NCBI RefSeq assembly: GCF_052857255.1
Contig: NW_027526486.1
Location: 310,001 to 374,000 of the forward strand
Reading direction: 5' to 3'
Source: Amblyomma americanum
Lineage: Eukaryota; Arthropoda; Arachnida; Ixodida; Ixodidae
Length of the DNA stretch: 64,000 nucleotides
Shown: positions 22,901 through 34,230 of the stretch, one piece after another
Layout: every line of letters starts with the position of its first letter
Position numbering within the stretch: the first letter of the stretch is position 1
Position numbers and translations under genes: made by a program
Notes under the pieces: model-generated
Database searches by the model: none
Told to the model about the DNA's origin: nothing
The model's input: the letters and a program-made list of their open reading frames with translations, nothing else

Positions 22901-24162
22901 TCTCGTCTACTATTCGACGACTTGTAAAATCGTTGCTCGTGAATCTTGCTAGTTTCGACCTAAAACGATGTATCCCTTTGTTTTGAGCCGGAATACAAGT
23001 TTTCGCGCAGTTCTGAGAGAAAAAGTTTACACCTTTCTCTCGTGTACTCTTCGACGACTTGTAAAATCGAAGCTCGTGAATCTTGCTAGTTTCGATCTAA
23101 AACGATGTATCCCGTTGTTTTGAGTCGGAATACAAGTTTTCGCGCAGTTCTGAGAGTTAAAGTTTACACCTTTCTCTCGTCTACTCTTCGAAGACTTGTG
23201 AAATCGATGCTCGTGAATCTTGCTAGTTTCGATCTAAAACTATTTATCCCGTTGTTTTGAGCTGGAATACAAGTTTTCGCGCAGTTCTGAGAGAAAACGT
23301 TTACACCTTTTTCTTGTCTACTGTTCGACGACTTGTAAAATCGATGCTCGTGAATCTTGCTAGTTTCGACCTAAAACGATGTATCCCGTTGTTTTGAGCC
23401 GGAATACAAGTTTTCGCGCAGTTCTGAGAGAAAAAGTTTATATCTTTCTCTCGTCTACTCTTCGACGACATGTAAAATCGATGCTCGTGAATCTTGCTAG
23501 TTTCGATCTAAAAATATTTATCCCGTTGTTTTGAGCCGGAATACAAGTTTTCGCGCAGTTCTGAGAGAAAAAGTTTACGCCTTTCTCTCCTGTACTCTTC
23601 GACGACTTGTAAAATTGATGCTCGTGAATCATGCTAGTTTCGATCTAAAACGATGTATCCCGTTGTTTTGAGCCGGAATACAAGTTTTTGCGCAGTTCTG
23701 AGAGAAAAAGTTTACACCTTTCTCTCGTCTACTATTCGACGACTTGTAAAATCGATGCTCGTGAATCTTGCTAGTTTCGATCTAAACGATCTATGCCATT
23801 GTTTTGAGCCGGAATACAAGTTTTCGCGCAGTTCTGAGAGAAAACATTTACACCTTTTTCTCGTCTACTATTCGACGACTTGTAAAATCGATGCTCGTGA
23901 ATCTTGCTAGTTTCGACCTAAAACGATGTATCCCGTTGTTTTGAGCCGGAATACAAGTTTTTGCGCAGTTCTGAGAGAAAAAGTTTACACCTTTCTCTCG
24001 TCTACTATTCGACGACTTGTAAAATCGATGCTCGTGAATCTTGCTAGTTTCGATCTAAACGATCTATGCCATTGTTTTGAGCCGGAATACAAGTTTTCGC
24101 GCAGTTCTGAGAGAAAAAGTTTACACCTTTCTCTCGTGTACTCTTCGACGACGTGTAAAAGC
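19916..24162 (+). repeat. Higher-order unit of about 31-32 monomers, copy 2
   Basis: This is the partner of 15,670-19,915. Its first part (19,916-21,696) is a 13-monomer segment of 1,781 bp matching 15,670-17,449. A CTCAGAGAAAACATTTACACC monomer near 22,330 replaces the type at the matching place in copy 1, marking a recombination point. The end is approximate because an 11-12 monomer duplication (22-25 kb) overlaps it. Confidence 0.6.
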
Positions 24163-25170
24163 GATGCTCGTGAATCTTGCTGGTTTCAATCTAAAACGAT
24201 GTATCCCGTTGTTTTGAGCCGGAATAGAAGAATTTCGCGCAGTTCTGAGAGAAAAAGTTTACACCTTTCTCTCGTCTACTCTTCGAGGACTTGTAAAATC
24301 GATGCTCGTGAATCTAGCTAGTTTTGATCTAAAACGATGTATCCCGTTGTTTTGAGCCGGAATACAAGTTTTCGCGCAGTTCTGAGAGAAAAAGTTTACA
24401 CCTTTCTATCGTCTACTATTCGACGACTTGTAAAATCGATGCTCGTGAATCTTGCTAGTTTCGACCTAAAACGATGTATCCCTTTGTTTTGAGCCGGAAT
24501 ACAAGTTTTCGCGCAGTTCTGAGAGAAAAAGTTTACACCTTTCTCTCGTCTACTATTCGACGACTTGTAAAATCGTTGCTCGTGAATCTTGCTAGTTTCG
24601 ACCTAAAACGATGTATCCCTTTGTTTTGAGCCGGAATACAAGTTTTCGCGCAGTTCTGAGAGAAAAAGTTTACACCTTTCTCTCGTGTACTCTTCGACGA
24701 CTTGTAAAATCGAAGCTCGTGAATCTTGCTAGTTTCGATCTAAAACGATGTATCCCGTTGTTTTGAGTCGGAATACAAGTTTTCGCGCAGTTCTGAGAGT
24801 TAAAGTTTACACCTTTCTCTCGTCTACTCTTCGAAGACTTGTGAAATCGATGCTCGTGAATCTTGCTAGTTTCGATCTAAAACTATTTATCCCGTTGTTT
24901 TGAGCTGGAATACAAGTTTTCGCGCAGTTCTGAGAGAAAACGTTTACACCTTTTTCTTGTCTACTGTTCGACGACTTGTAAAATCGATGCTCGTGAATCT
25001 TGCTAGTTTCGACCTAAAACGATGTATCCCGTTGTTTTGAGCCGGAATACAAGTTTTCGCGCAGTTCTGAGAGAAAAAGTTTATATCTTTCTCTCGTCTA
25101 CTCTTCGACGACATGTAAAATCGATGCTCGTGAATCTTGCTAGTTTCGATCTAAAAATATTTATCCCGTT
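22030..25170 (+). repeat. Nested tandem duplication, 11-12 monomers
   Basis: Markers repeat at 1,507 bases (11 x 137), for example TCTCCTGTACTC (22,080 and 23,587), and further on at 1,643 bases (12 x 137 - 1), for example the AATAGAAGAATTTCG monomer (22,580 and 24,223) and TATATCTTTC (23,439 and 25,082). The second copy holds an extra local duplication near 23,650-23,925, where a TTTTTGCGC/TCTAAACGATC monomer group occurs twice. The junction of the two copies lies near 23,530. Confidence 0.68.
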
Positions 25171-26604
25171 GTTTTGAGCCGGAATACAAGTTTTCGCGCA
25201 GTTCTGAGAGAAAAAGTTTACACCTTTCTCTCGTGTACTCTTCGACCACTAGTAAAATCGATGCTCGTGAATCTTGCTAGTTTCGATCTAAAACGATGTA
25301 TCCCATTGTTTTGAGCCGGAATACAAGTGTTCGCGCAGTTCTGAGAGAAAAAGTTTACACCTTTCTCTCGTCTACTATTCGACGACTTGTAAAATCGATG
25401 CTCGTGAATCTTGCTAGTTTCGACCTAAAACGATGTATCCCTTTGTTTTGAGCCGGAATGCAAGTTTTCGCGCAGTTCTGAGAGAAAAAGTTTACACCTT
25501 TCTCTCGTGTACTCTTCGACGACATGTAAAATCGATGCTCGTGAATTTTGCTAGTTTCGATCTAAAACGATATATCCTGTTGTTTTGAGCCGGAATACAA
25601 GTTTTCGCGCAGTTCGGAGAGAAAAAGTTTACACCTTTCTCTCGTCTACTATTCGACGACTTGTAAAATCGATGCTCGTGAATCTTACTAGTTTTGATCT
25701 AAAACGATGTATCCCGTTGTTTTGAGCCGGAATACACGTTTTCGCGCAGTTCTGAGAGAAAAAGTTTACACCTTTCTCTCGTGTACTCTTCGACGACTTG
25801 ACAAATCGATGCTCGTGAATCTTGCTAGTTTCGACCTAAAACGATATATCCTTTTGTTTTGAGCCGGAATACAAGTTTTCGCGCAGTTCTGAGAGAAAAA
25901 GTTTACACCTTTCTCTCGTCTACTATTCGACGACTTGTAAAATCGATGCTCGTGAATCTTACTAGTTTTGATCTAAAACGACGAATCCCGTTGTTTTGAG
26001 CCGGAATACAAGTTTTCGCGCAGTTCTGAGAGAAAAAGTTTACACCTTTCTCTCGTCTAGTATTCGACGACTTTTAAAATCGATGCTCGTGAATCTTGCT
26101 AGTTTCGACCTAAAACGATGTATCCCGTTGTTTTTAGCCGGAATACACGTTTTCGCGCAGTTCTGAGAGAAAAAGTTTACACCTTTCTCTCGTGTACTCT
26201 TCGACGACTTGACAAATCGATGCTCGTGAATCTTGCTAGTTTCGACCTAAAACGATGTATCCTTTTGTTTTGAGCCGGAATACAAGTTTTCGCGCAGTTC
26301 TGAGAGAAAAAGTTTACACCTTTCTCTCGTCTACTATTCGACGACTTGTAAAATCGATGCTCGTGAATCTTGCTAGTTTCGACCTAAAACGATGTATCCC
26401 GTTGTTTTGAGCCGGAATACAAGTTTTCGCGCAGTTCTGAGAGAAAAAGTTTACACCTTTCTCTCGTGTTCTCTTCGATGACTTGTAAAATCGATGCTCG
26501 TGAATCATGCTAGTTTCAATCTGAAACGGTGTATCCCGTTGTTTTGAGCCGGAATACAAGTTTTCGCGCAGTTCTGAGAGAAAAAGTTTACACCTTTCTC
26601 TCAT
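24350..26604 (+). repeat. Segment related to the 4.6-9.3 kb block
   Basis: Rare monomer types of the left block reappear here: GGAATGCAAG (25,459), ATATATCCTGTTG (25,573), ACTAGTTTTGATC (25,687 and 25,970), CTTGACAAATCG (25,797 and 26,212) and GTGTTCTCTTCGATG with CAATCTGAAACGGTG (about 26,467-26,530, as at 9,190-9,255). The match around 9,038-9,283 and 26,314-26,559 is 17,276 bases apart, across the LINE. The segment shows that the two arms of the array were one homogenising domain. Confidence 0.65.
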
Positions 26605-29600
26605 CTACTCTTCGAAGACTTGTAAAATCGATGGTCGTGAATCTTGCTAGTTTCGATCTAAAACGATGTATCCCTTTGCTTTGAGCCGGAATACAAGTTT
26701 TCGCGCAGTTCTGAGAGAAAAAGTTTACACCTTTCTCTCGTGTACTCTTCGACGACTTGTAAAATCGATACTCGTGAATCTTGCTAGATTCGATCTAAAG
26801 CGATCTATCTCGTTGTTTTGAGCCGGAATACAAGTTTTCGCGAGGTTCTGAGAGAAAAAGATTACACCTTTCTCTCGTGTACTCTTCGACGACTAGTAAA
26901 ATCGATGCTCGTGAATCTTGCTAGTTTCGACCTAAAACGATGTATCCCGTTGTTTTGAGCCGGAATACAAGTTTTCGCGCAGTTGTGAGAGAAAAAGTTT
27001 ACACCTTTCTCTCGTGCACTCTTCGACGACATGTAAAATCGATGCTCGTGAATCTTGCTAGTTTCGATCTAAAACGATGAATCCTGTTGTTTTGAACTGG
27101 AATACAAGTTTTTGCGCAGTTCTGAGAGAAAAAGTTTACACTTTTCTCTCGTCTACTATTCGACGACTCGTAAAATCGATGCTCGTGAATCTTGCTAGTT
27201 TCGACCTAAAACGATGTATCCCGTTGTTTTGAGCCGGAATAAAAGTTTTCGCGCAGTTCTGAGAGAAAAAGTTTACACCTTTCTCTCGTGTACTCTTCGA
27301 CGACTTGTAAAATCGATGCTCGTGAATCTTGCTAGTTTCGATCTAAAACGATGTATCCCATTGTTTTGAGCCGGAATACAAGTTTTCGCGCAGTTCTGAG
27401 AGAAAATGTTTACACCTTTCTCTCGTCTACTATTCGAAGACTTGTAAAATCGATGCTCGTGAATCTTGCTAGTTTCGATGTAAAACGATGTATCCCGTTG
27501 TTTTGAGCCGGAATACAAGTTTTCGCGCAGTTCTGAGAGTTAAAGTTTACACTTTTCTCTCGTCTACTATTCGACGACTTGTAAAATCGATGCTCCTGAA
27601 TCTTGCTAGTTTCGACCTAAAACGATGTATCCCTTTGTTTTGAGCCGGAATACAAGTTTTCGCGCAGTTCTGAGAGAAAAAGTTTACACCTTTCTTTCGC
27701 GTACTCTTCGACGACTTGTAAAATCGATGCTCGTGAATCATGCTAGTTTCGATCTAAAACGGTGTATCCCGTTGTTTTGAGCCGGAATACAAGTTTTCGC
27801 GCAGTTCTGAGAGAAAAAGTTTACACCTTTCTCTCATCTACTCTTCGAAGACTTGTAAAATCGATGCTCGTGAATCTTGCTAGTTTCGATCTAAAACGAT
27901 GTATCCCGTTGTTTTGAGCCGGAATACAAGTTTTCGCGCAGTTCTGAGAGAAAAAGTTTACACCTTTCTCTCGTGTACTCTTCGACGACTTGTAAAATCG
28001 ATGCTCGTGAATCTTGCTAGTTTCGATCTAAAACGATGTATCCCGTTGTTTTGAGTCGGAATACAAGTTTTCGCGCAGTTCTGAGAGTTAAAGTTTACAC
28101 CTTTCTCTCGTGTACTCTTCGACGACTTGTAAAATCGATGCTCGTGAATCTTGCTAGTTTCGATCTAAAACGATGTATCCCGTTGTTTTGAGTCGGAATA
28201 CAAGTTTTCGCGCAGTTCTGAGAGTTAAAGTTTACACCTTTCTCTCGTGTACTCTTCGACGACTTGTAAACTCGATGCTCGTGAATCTTGCTAGTTTCGA
28301 TCTAAAACGATGTATCCCGTTGTTTTGAGTCGGAATACAAGTTTTCGCGCAGTTCTGAGAGTTAAAGTTTACACATTTCTCTCGTCTACTCTTCGAAGAC
28401 TTGTGAAATCGATTCTCATGAATCTTGCTAGATTCGATCTAAAGCGATATATCCCTTTGTTTTGAGCCGGAATACAAGTTTTCGCGCAGTTCTGAGAGAA
28501 AAAGTTTACACCTTTCTCTCGTGTACTCTTCGACGACTTGTAAAATCGATGCTCGTGAATCTTGCTAGTTTCGATCTAAAACGATGTATCCCGTTGTTTT
28601 GAGTCGGAATAAATGTTTTCGCGCAGTTCTGAGAGTTAAAGTTTACACCTTTCTCTCGTCACTCTTCGAAGACTTGTGAAATCGATTCTCGTGAATCTTG
28701 CTAGATTCGATCTAAAGCGATCTATCTCGTTGTTTTGAGCCGGAATACAAGTTTTCGCGAGGTTCTGAGAGAAAAAGTTTACACCTTTCTCTCGTGTACT
28801 CTTCGACGACTTGTAAAATCGATGCTCGTGAATCTTGCTAGTTTCGATCTAAAACTATTTATCCCGTTGTTTTGAGCCGGAATACAAGTTTTCGCGCAGT
28901 TCTGAGAGAAAACATTTACACCTTTTTCTCGTCTACTATTCGACGACTTGTAAAATCGATGCTCGTGAATCTTGCTAGTTTCGACCTAAAACGATGTATC
29001 CCGTTGTTTTGAGCCGGAATACAAGTTTTCGCGTAGTTGTGAGAGAAAAAGTTTACACCTTTCTCTCGTGCACTCTTCGACGACATTTAAAATCGATGCT
29101 CGTGAATCTTGCTAGTTTCGATCTAAAACGATGAATCCCGTTGTTTTGAACCGGAATACAAGTTTTTGCGCAGTTCTGAGGGAAAAAGTTTACACTTTTC
29201 TCTCGTCTACTATTCGACGACTCGTAAAATCGATGCTCGTGAATCTTGCTAGTTTCGACCTAAAACGATGTATCCCGTTGTTCTGAGCCGGAATAAAAGT
29301 TTTCGCGCAGTTCTGAGAGAAAAAGTTTACACCTTTCTCTCGTGTACTCTTCGACGACTTGTAAAATCGATGCTCGTGAATCTTGCTAGTTTCGATCTAA
29401 AACGATGTATCCCATTGTTTTGAGCCGGAATACAAGTTTTCGCGCAGTTCTGAGAGAAAAAGTTTACACCCTTCTCTCGTCTACTATTCGACGACTTGTA
29501 AAATCGATGCTCGTGAATCTTGCTAGTTTCGACCTAAAACGATGTATCCCTTTGTTTTGAGCCGGAATACAAGTTTTCGCGCAGTTCTGAGAGAAAAAGT

Positions 29601-30369
29601 TTACACCTTTCTCTCGTGTACTCTTCGACGACATGTAAAATCGATGCTCGTGAATTTTGCTAGTTTCGATCTAAAACGATATATCCTGTTGTTTTGAGCC
29701 GGAATACAAGTTTTCGCGCAGTTCGGAGAGAAAATGTTTACACCTTTCTCTCGTCTACTATTCGAAGACTTGTAAAATCGATGCTCGTGAATCTTGCTAG
29801 TTTCGATCTAAAACGATGTATCCCGTTGTTTTGAGCCAGGATACAAGTTTTCGCGCAGTTCTGAGAGAAAAAGTTTACACCTTTCTCTCGTGTACTCTTC
29901 GACGACATGTAAAATCGATGCTCGTGAATTTTGCTAGTTTCGATCTAAAACGATATATCCTGTTGTTTTGAGCCGGAATACAAGTTTTCGCGCAGTTCGG
30001 AGAGAAAATGTTTACACCTTTCTCTCGTCTACTATTCGAAGACTTGTAAAATCGATGCTCGTGAATCTTGCTAGTTTCAATCTAAAACGATGTATCCCGT
30101 TGTTTTGAGCCAGGATACAAGTTTTCGCGCAGTTCTGAGAGAAAAAGTTTACACCTTTCTCTCGTGTACTCTTCGACGACATGTAAAATCGATGCTCGTG
30201 GATTTTGCTAGTTTCGATCTAAAACGATATATTCTTTTGTTTTGAGCCGGAATACAAGTTTTCGCGCAGTTCGGAGAGAAAAAGTTTACACCTTTCTCTC
30301 GTCTACTCCTCGACGACTCGTAAAATCGATGCTCGTGAATCTTGCTAGTTTCGATGTAAAACGATGTAT
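26605..30369 (+). repeat. Satellite with weaker higher-order order
   Basis: The same 137-bp monomers continue, but I find only short-range repetition. There are three consecutive GAGTCGG/GAGTTAAAG monomers at about 28,040-28,360 (a local single-monomer expansion), two copies of a two-monomer pair at about 29,600-30,110 with ATATATCCTGTTG, GCCAGGATACAAG and CGGAGAGAAAATG, and a pair 2,876 bases apart (27,547 and 30,423). No long block recurs cleanly here. Confidence 0.55.
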
Positions 30370-32285
30370 CCCGTTGTTTTGAGCCGGAATACAAGTTTTC
30401 GCGCAGTTCTGAGAGAAAAAGTTTACACCTTTCTCTCGTCTACTATTCGACGACTTGTAAAATCGATGCTCCTGAATCTTGCTAGTTTCGACCTAAAACG
30501 ATGTATCCCTTTGTTTTGAGCCGGAATACAAGTTTTCGCGCAGTTCTGAGAGAAAAAGTTTACACCTTTCTTTCGCGTACTCTTCGACGACTTGTAAAAT
30601 CGATGCTCGTGAATCATGCTAGTTTCGATCTAAAACGATGTATCCCGTTGTTTTGAGCCGGAATACAAGTTTTCGCGCAGTTCTGAGAGAAAAAGTTTAC
30701 ACCTTTCTCTCGTGTTCTCTTCGATGACTTGTGAAATCGATTCTCGTGAATCTTGCTAGATTCGATCTAAAGCGATCTATCTCGTTGTTTTGAGCCGGAA
30801 TACAAGTTTTCGCGAGGTTCTGAGAGAAAAAGTTTACACCTTTCTCTCGTGTACTCTTCGACGACTTGTAAAATCGATGCTCGTGAATCTTGCTAGTTTC
30901 GATCTAAAACTATTTATCCCGTTGTTTTCAGCCGGAATACAAGTTTTCGCGCAGTTCTGAGAGAAAACATTTACACCTTTTTCTCGTCTACTATTCGACG
31001 ACTTGTAAAATCGATGCTCGTGAATCTTGCTAGTTTCGATCTAAAACGATGTATCCCGTTGTTTTGAGCCGGAATACAAGTTTTCGCGCAGTTCTGAGAG
31101 AAAAAGTTTACACCTTTCTCTCGTGTACTCTTCGACGACTAGTAAAATCGATGCTCGTGAATCTTGCTAGTTTCGATCTAAAACGATGTATCCCATTGTT
31201 TTGAGCCGGAATACAAGTTTTCGCGCAGTTCTGAGAGTTAAAGTTTACACCTTTCTCTCGTCTACTCTTCGAAGACTTTTAAAATCGATGCTCCTGAATC
31301 TTGCTAGATTCGATCTAAAGCGATGTATCCCGTTGTTTTGAGCCGGAATACAAGTCTTCGCGCAGTCCTGAGAGAAAAAGTTTACACATTTCTCTCGTCT
31401 ACTCTTCGACGACTTGTAATATCGATGCTCGTGAATCTTGCTAGTTTCGATCTAAAACGATGTAACCCGTTGTTTTGAGCCGGAATACAAGTTTTCGCGC
31501 AGTTCTGAGAGAAAAAGTTTACACCTTTCTCTCGTCTATATTCGACAACTTGTAAAATCGATGCTCGTGAAACTTGCTAGTTTCGACCTAAAACGATGTA
31601 TCCCGTTGTTTTGAGCCGGAATACATGTTTTCGCGCAGATCTCAGAGAAAAAGTTCACACCTTTCTCTCGTGTACTTTTAGACGACTTGTAAAATTGATG
31701 CTCGTGAATCTTACTAGTTTCGATCTAAAACGATGAATCCCGTTGTTTTGAGACGGAATACAAGTTTTCGCGCAGTTCTGAGAGAAAAAGTTTACACCTT
31801 TCTCTCGTCTAGTATTGGACGACTTGTAAAATCGATGCTCGTGAATCTTGCTAGTTTCGACCTAAAACGATGTATCCCGTTGTTTTGAGCCGGAATACAC
31901 GTTTTCGCGCAATTCTGAGAGAAAAAGTTTACACCTTTCTCTCGTGTACTCTTCGACGTCTTGACAAATCGATGCTCGTGAATCTTGCTAGTTTCGACCT
32001 AAAACGATGTATCCTTTTGTTTTGAGCCGGAATACAAGTTTTCCGCAGTTCTGAGAGAAAAAGTTTACACCTTTCTCTCGTCTACTATTCGACGACTTGT
32101 AAAATCGATGCTCGTGAATCTTGCTAGTTTCGACCTAAAACGATGTATCCCTTTGTTTTGAGCCGGAATACAAGTTTTCGCGCAGTTCTGAGAGAAAAAG
32201 TTTACACCTTTCTCTCGCGTACTCTTCGACGACTTGTAAAATCGATGCTCGTGAATCATGCTAGTTTCGATCTAAAACTATTTAT
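30370..32285 (+). repeat. 14-monomer higher-order unit (1,916 bp), copy 1
   Basis: This unit matches 32,286-34,201 at an offset of 1,916 (14 x 137 - 2). Shared markers are GTGTTCTCTTCGATGACTTGTG (30,713 and 32,629), CAAGTCTTCGCGCAGTCC, GTAATATCG, CTATATTCGACAAC, GATCTCAGAG, GTATTGGACG and TTTTCCGCAG. The few differences seen, for instance GAGACGG against GAGCCGG, are single bases. Confidence 0.75.
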
Positions 32286-34201
32286 CCCGTTGTTTTGAGC
32301 CGGAATACAAGTTTTCGCGCAGTTCTGAGAGAAAAAGTTTACACCTTTCTCTCGTCTACTATTCGACGACTAGTAAAATCGATGCTCCTGAATCTTGCTA
32401 GTTTCGACCTAAAACGATGTATCCCTTTGTTTTGAGCCGGAATACAAGTTTTCGCGCAGTTCTGAGAGAAAAAGTTTACACCTTTCTTTCGCGTACTCTT
32501 CGACGACTTGTAAAATCGATGCTCGTGAATCATGCTAGTTTCGATCTAAAACGATGTATCCCGTTGTTTTGAGCCGGAATACAAGTTTTCGCGCAGTTCT
32601 GAGAGAAAAAGTTTACACCTTTCTCTCGTGTTCTCTTCGATGACTTGTGAAATCGATTCTCGTGAATCTTGCTAGATTCGATCTAAAGCGATCTATCTCG
32701 TTGTTTTGAGCCGGAATACAAGTTTTCGCGAGGTTCTGAGAGAAAAAGTTTACACCTTTCTCTCGTGTACTCTTCGACGACTTGTAAAATCGATGCTCGT
32801 GAATCTTGCTAGTTTCGATCTAAAACTATTTATCCCGTTGTTTTCAGCCGGAATACAAGTTTTCGCGCAGTTCTGAGAGAAAACATTTACACCTTTTTCT
32901 CGTCTACTATTCGACGACTTGTAAAATCGATGCTCGTGAATCTTGCTAGTTTCGATCTAAAACGATGTATCCCGTTGTTTTGAGCCGGAATACAAGTTTT
33001 CGCGCAGTTCTGAGAGAAAAAGTTTACACCTTTCTCTCGTGTACTCTTCGACGACTAGTAAAATCGATGCTCGTGAATCTTGCTAGTTTCGATCTAAAAC
33101 GATGTATCCCATTGTTTTGAGCCGGAATACAAGTTTTCGCGCAGTTCTGAGAGTTAAAGTTTACACCTTTCTCTCGTCTACTCTTCGAAGACTTTTAAAA
33201 TCGATGCTCCTGAATCTTGCTAGATTCGATCTAAAGCGATGTATCCCGTTGTTTTGAGCCGGAATACAAGTCTTCGCGCAGTCCTGAGAAAAAAAGTTTA
33301 CACATTTCTCTCGTCTACTCTTCGACGACTTGTAATATCGATGCTCGTGAATCTTGCTAGTTTCGATCTAAAACGATGTAACCCGTTGTTTTGAGCCGGA
33401 ATACAAGTTTTCGCGCAGTTCTGAGAGAAAAAGTTTACACCTTTCTCTCGTCTATATTCGACAACTTGTAAAATCGATGCTCGTGAAACTTGCTAGTTTC
33501 GACCTAAAACGATGTATCCCGTTGTTTTGAGCCGGAATACATGTTTTCGCGCAGATCTCAGAGAAAAAGTTCACACCTTTCTCTCGTGTACTTTTAGACG
33601 ACTTGTAAAATTGATGCTCGTGAATCTTACTAGTTTCGATCTAAAACGATGAATCCCGTTGTTTTGAGCCGGAATACAAGTTTTCGCGCAGTTCTGAGAG
33701 AAAAAGTTTACACCTTTCTCTCGTCTAGTATTGGACGACTTGTAAAATCGATGCTCGTGAATCTTGCTAGTTTCGACCTAAAACGATGTATCCCGTTGTT
33801 TTGAGCCGGAATACACGTTTTCGCGCAATTCTGAGAGAAAAAGTTTACACCTTTCTCTCGTGTACTCTTCGACGTCTTGACAAATCGATGCTCGTGAATC
33901 TTGCTAGTTTCGACCTAAAACGATGTATCCTTTTGTTTTGAGCCGGAATACAAGTTTTCCGCAGTTCTGAGAGAAAAAGTTTACACCTTTCTCTCGTCTA
34001 CTATTCGACGACTTGTAAAATCGATGCTCGTGAATCTTGCTAGTTTCGACCTAAAACGATGTATCCCTTTGTTTTGAGCCGGAATACAAGTTTTCGCGCA
34101 GTTCTGAGAGAAAAAGTTTACACCTTTCTCTCGCGTACTCTTCGACGACTTGTAAAATCGATGCTCGTGAATCATGCTAGTTTCGATCTAAAACTATTTA
34201 T
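32286..34201 (+). repeat. 14-monomer higher-order unit (1,916 bp), copy 2
   Basis: This is the direct tandem partner of 30,370-32,285, nearly base for base by eye. It leads straight into the 34.2-44.4 kb series, which uses the same marker monomers plus others. Confidence 0.75.
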
Positions 34202-34230
34202 CCCGTTGTTTTGAGCCGGAATACAAGTTT

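Noticed and set aside
30423..30617. Dozens of near-identical minus-strand open frames of 64 or 81 codons, and plus-strand ones of 61-131 codons, suggesting a multigene family.
   Set aside because: They are the satellite monomer translated. The 64-codon start ATG exists only where GAATCTTGC is changed to GAATCATGC on the plus strand, so the frames recur with HOR spacing. There is no promoter, domain or codon signature, and 137 is not a multiple of 3, so the frame changes every monomer.
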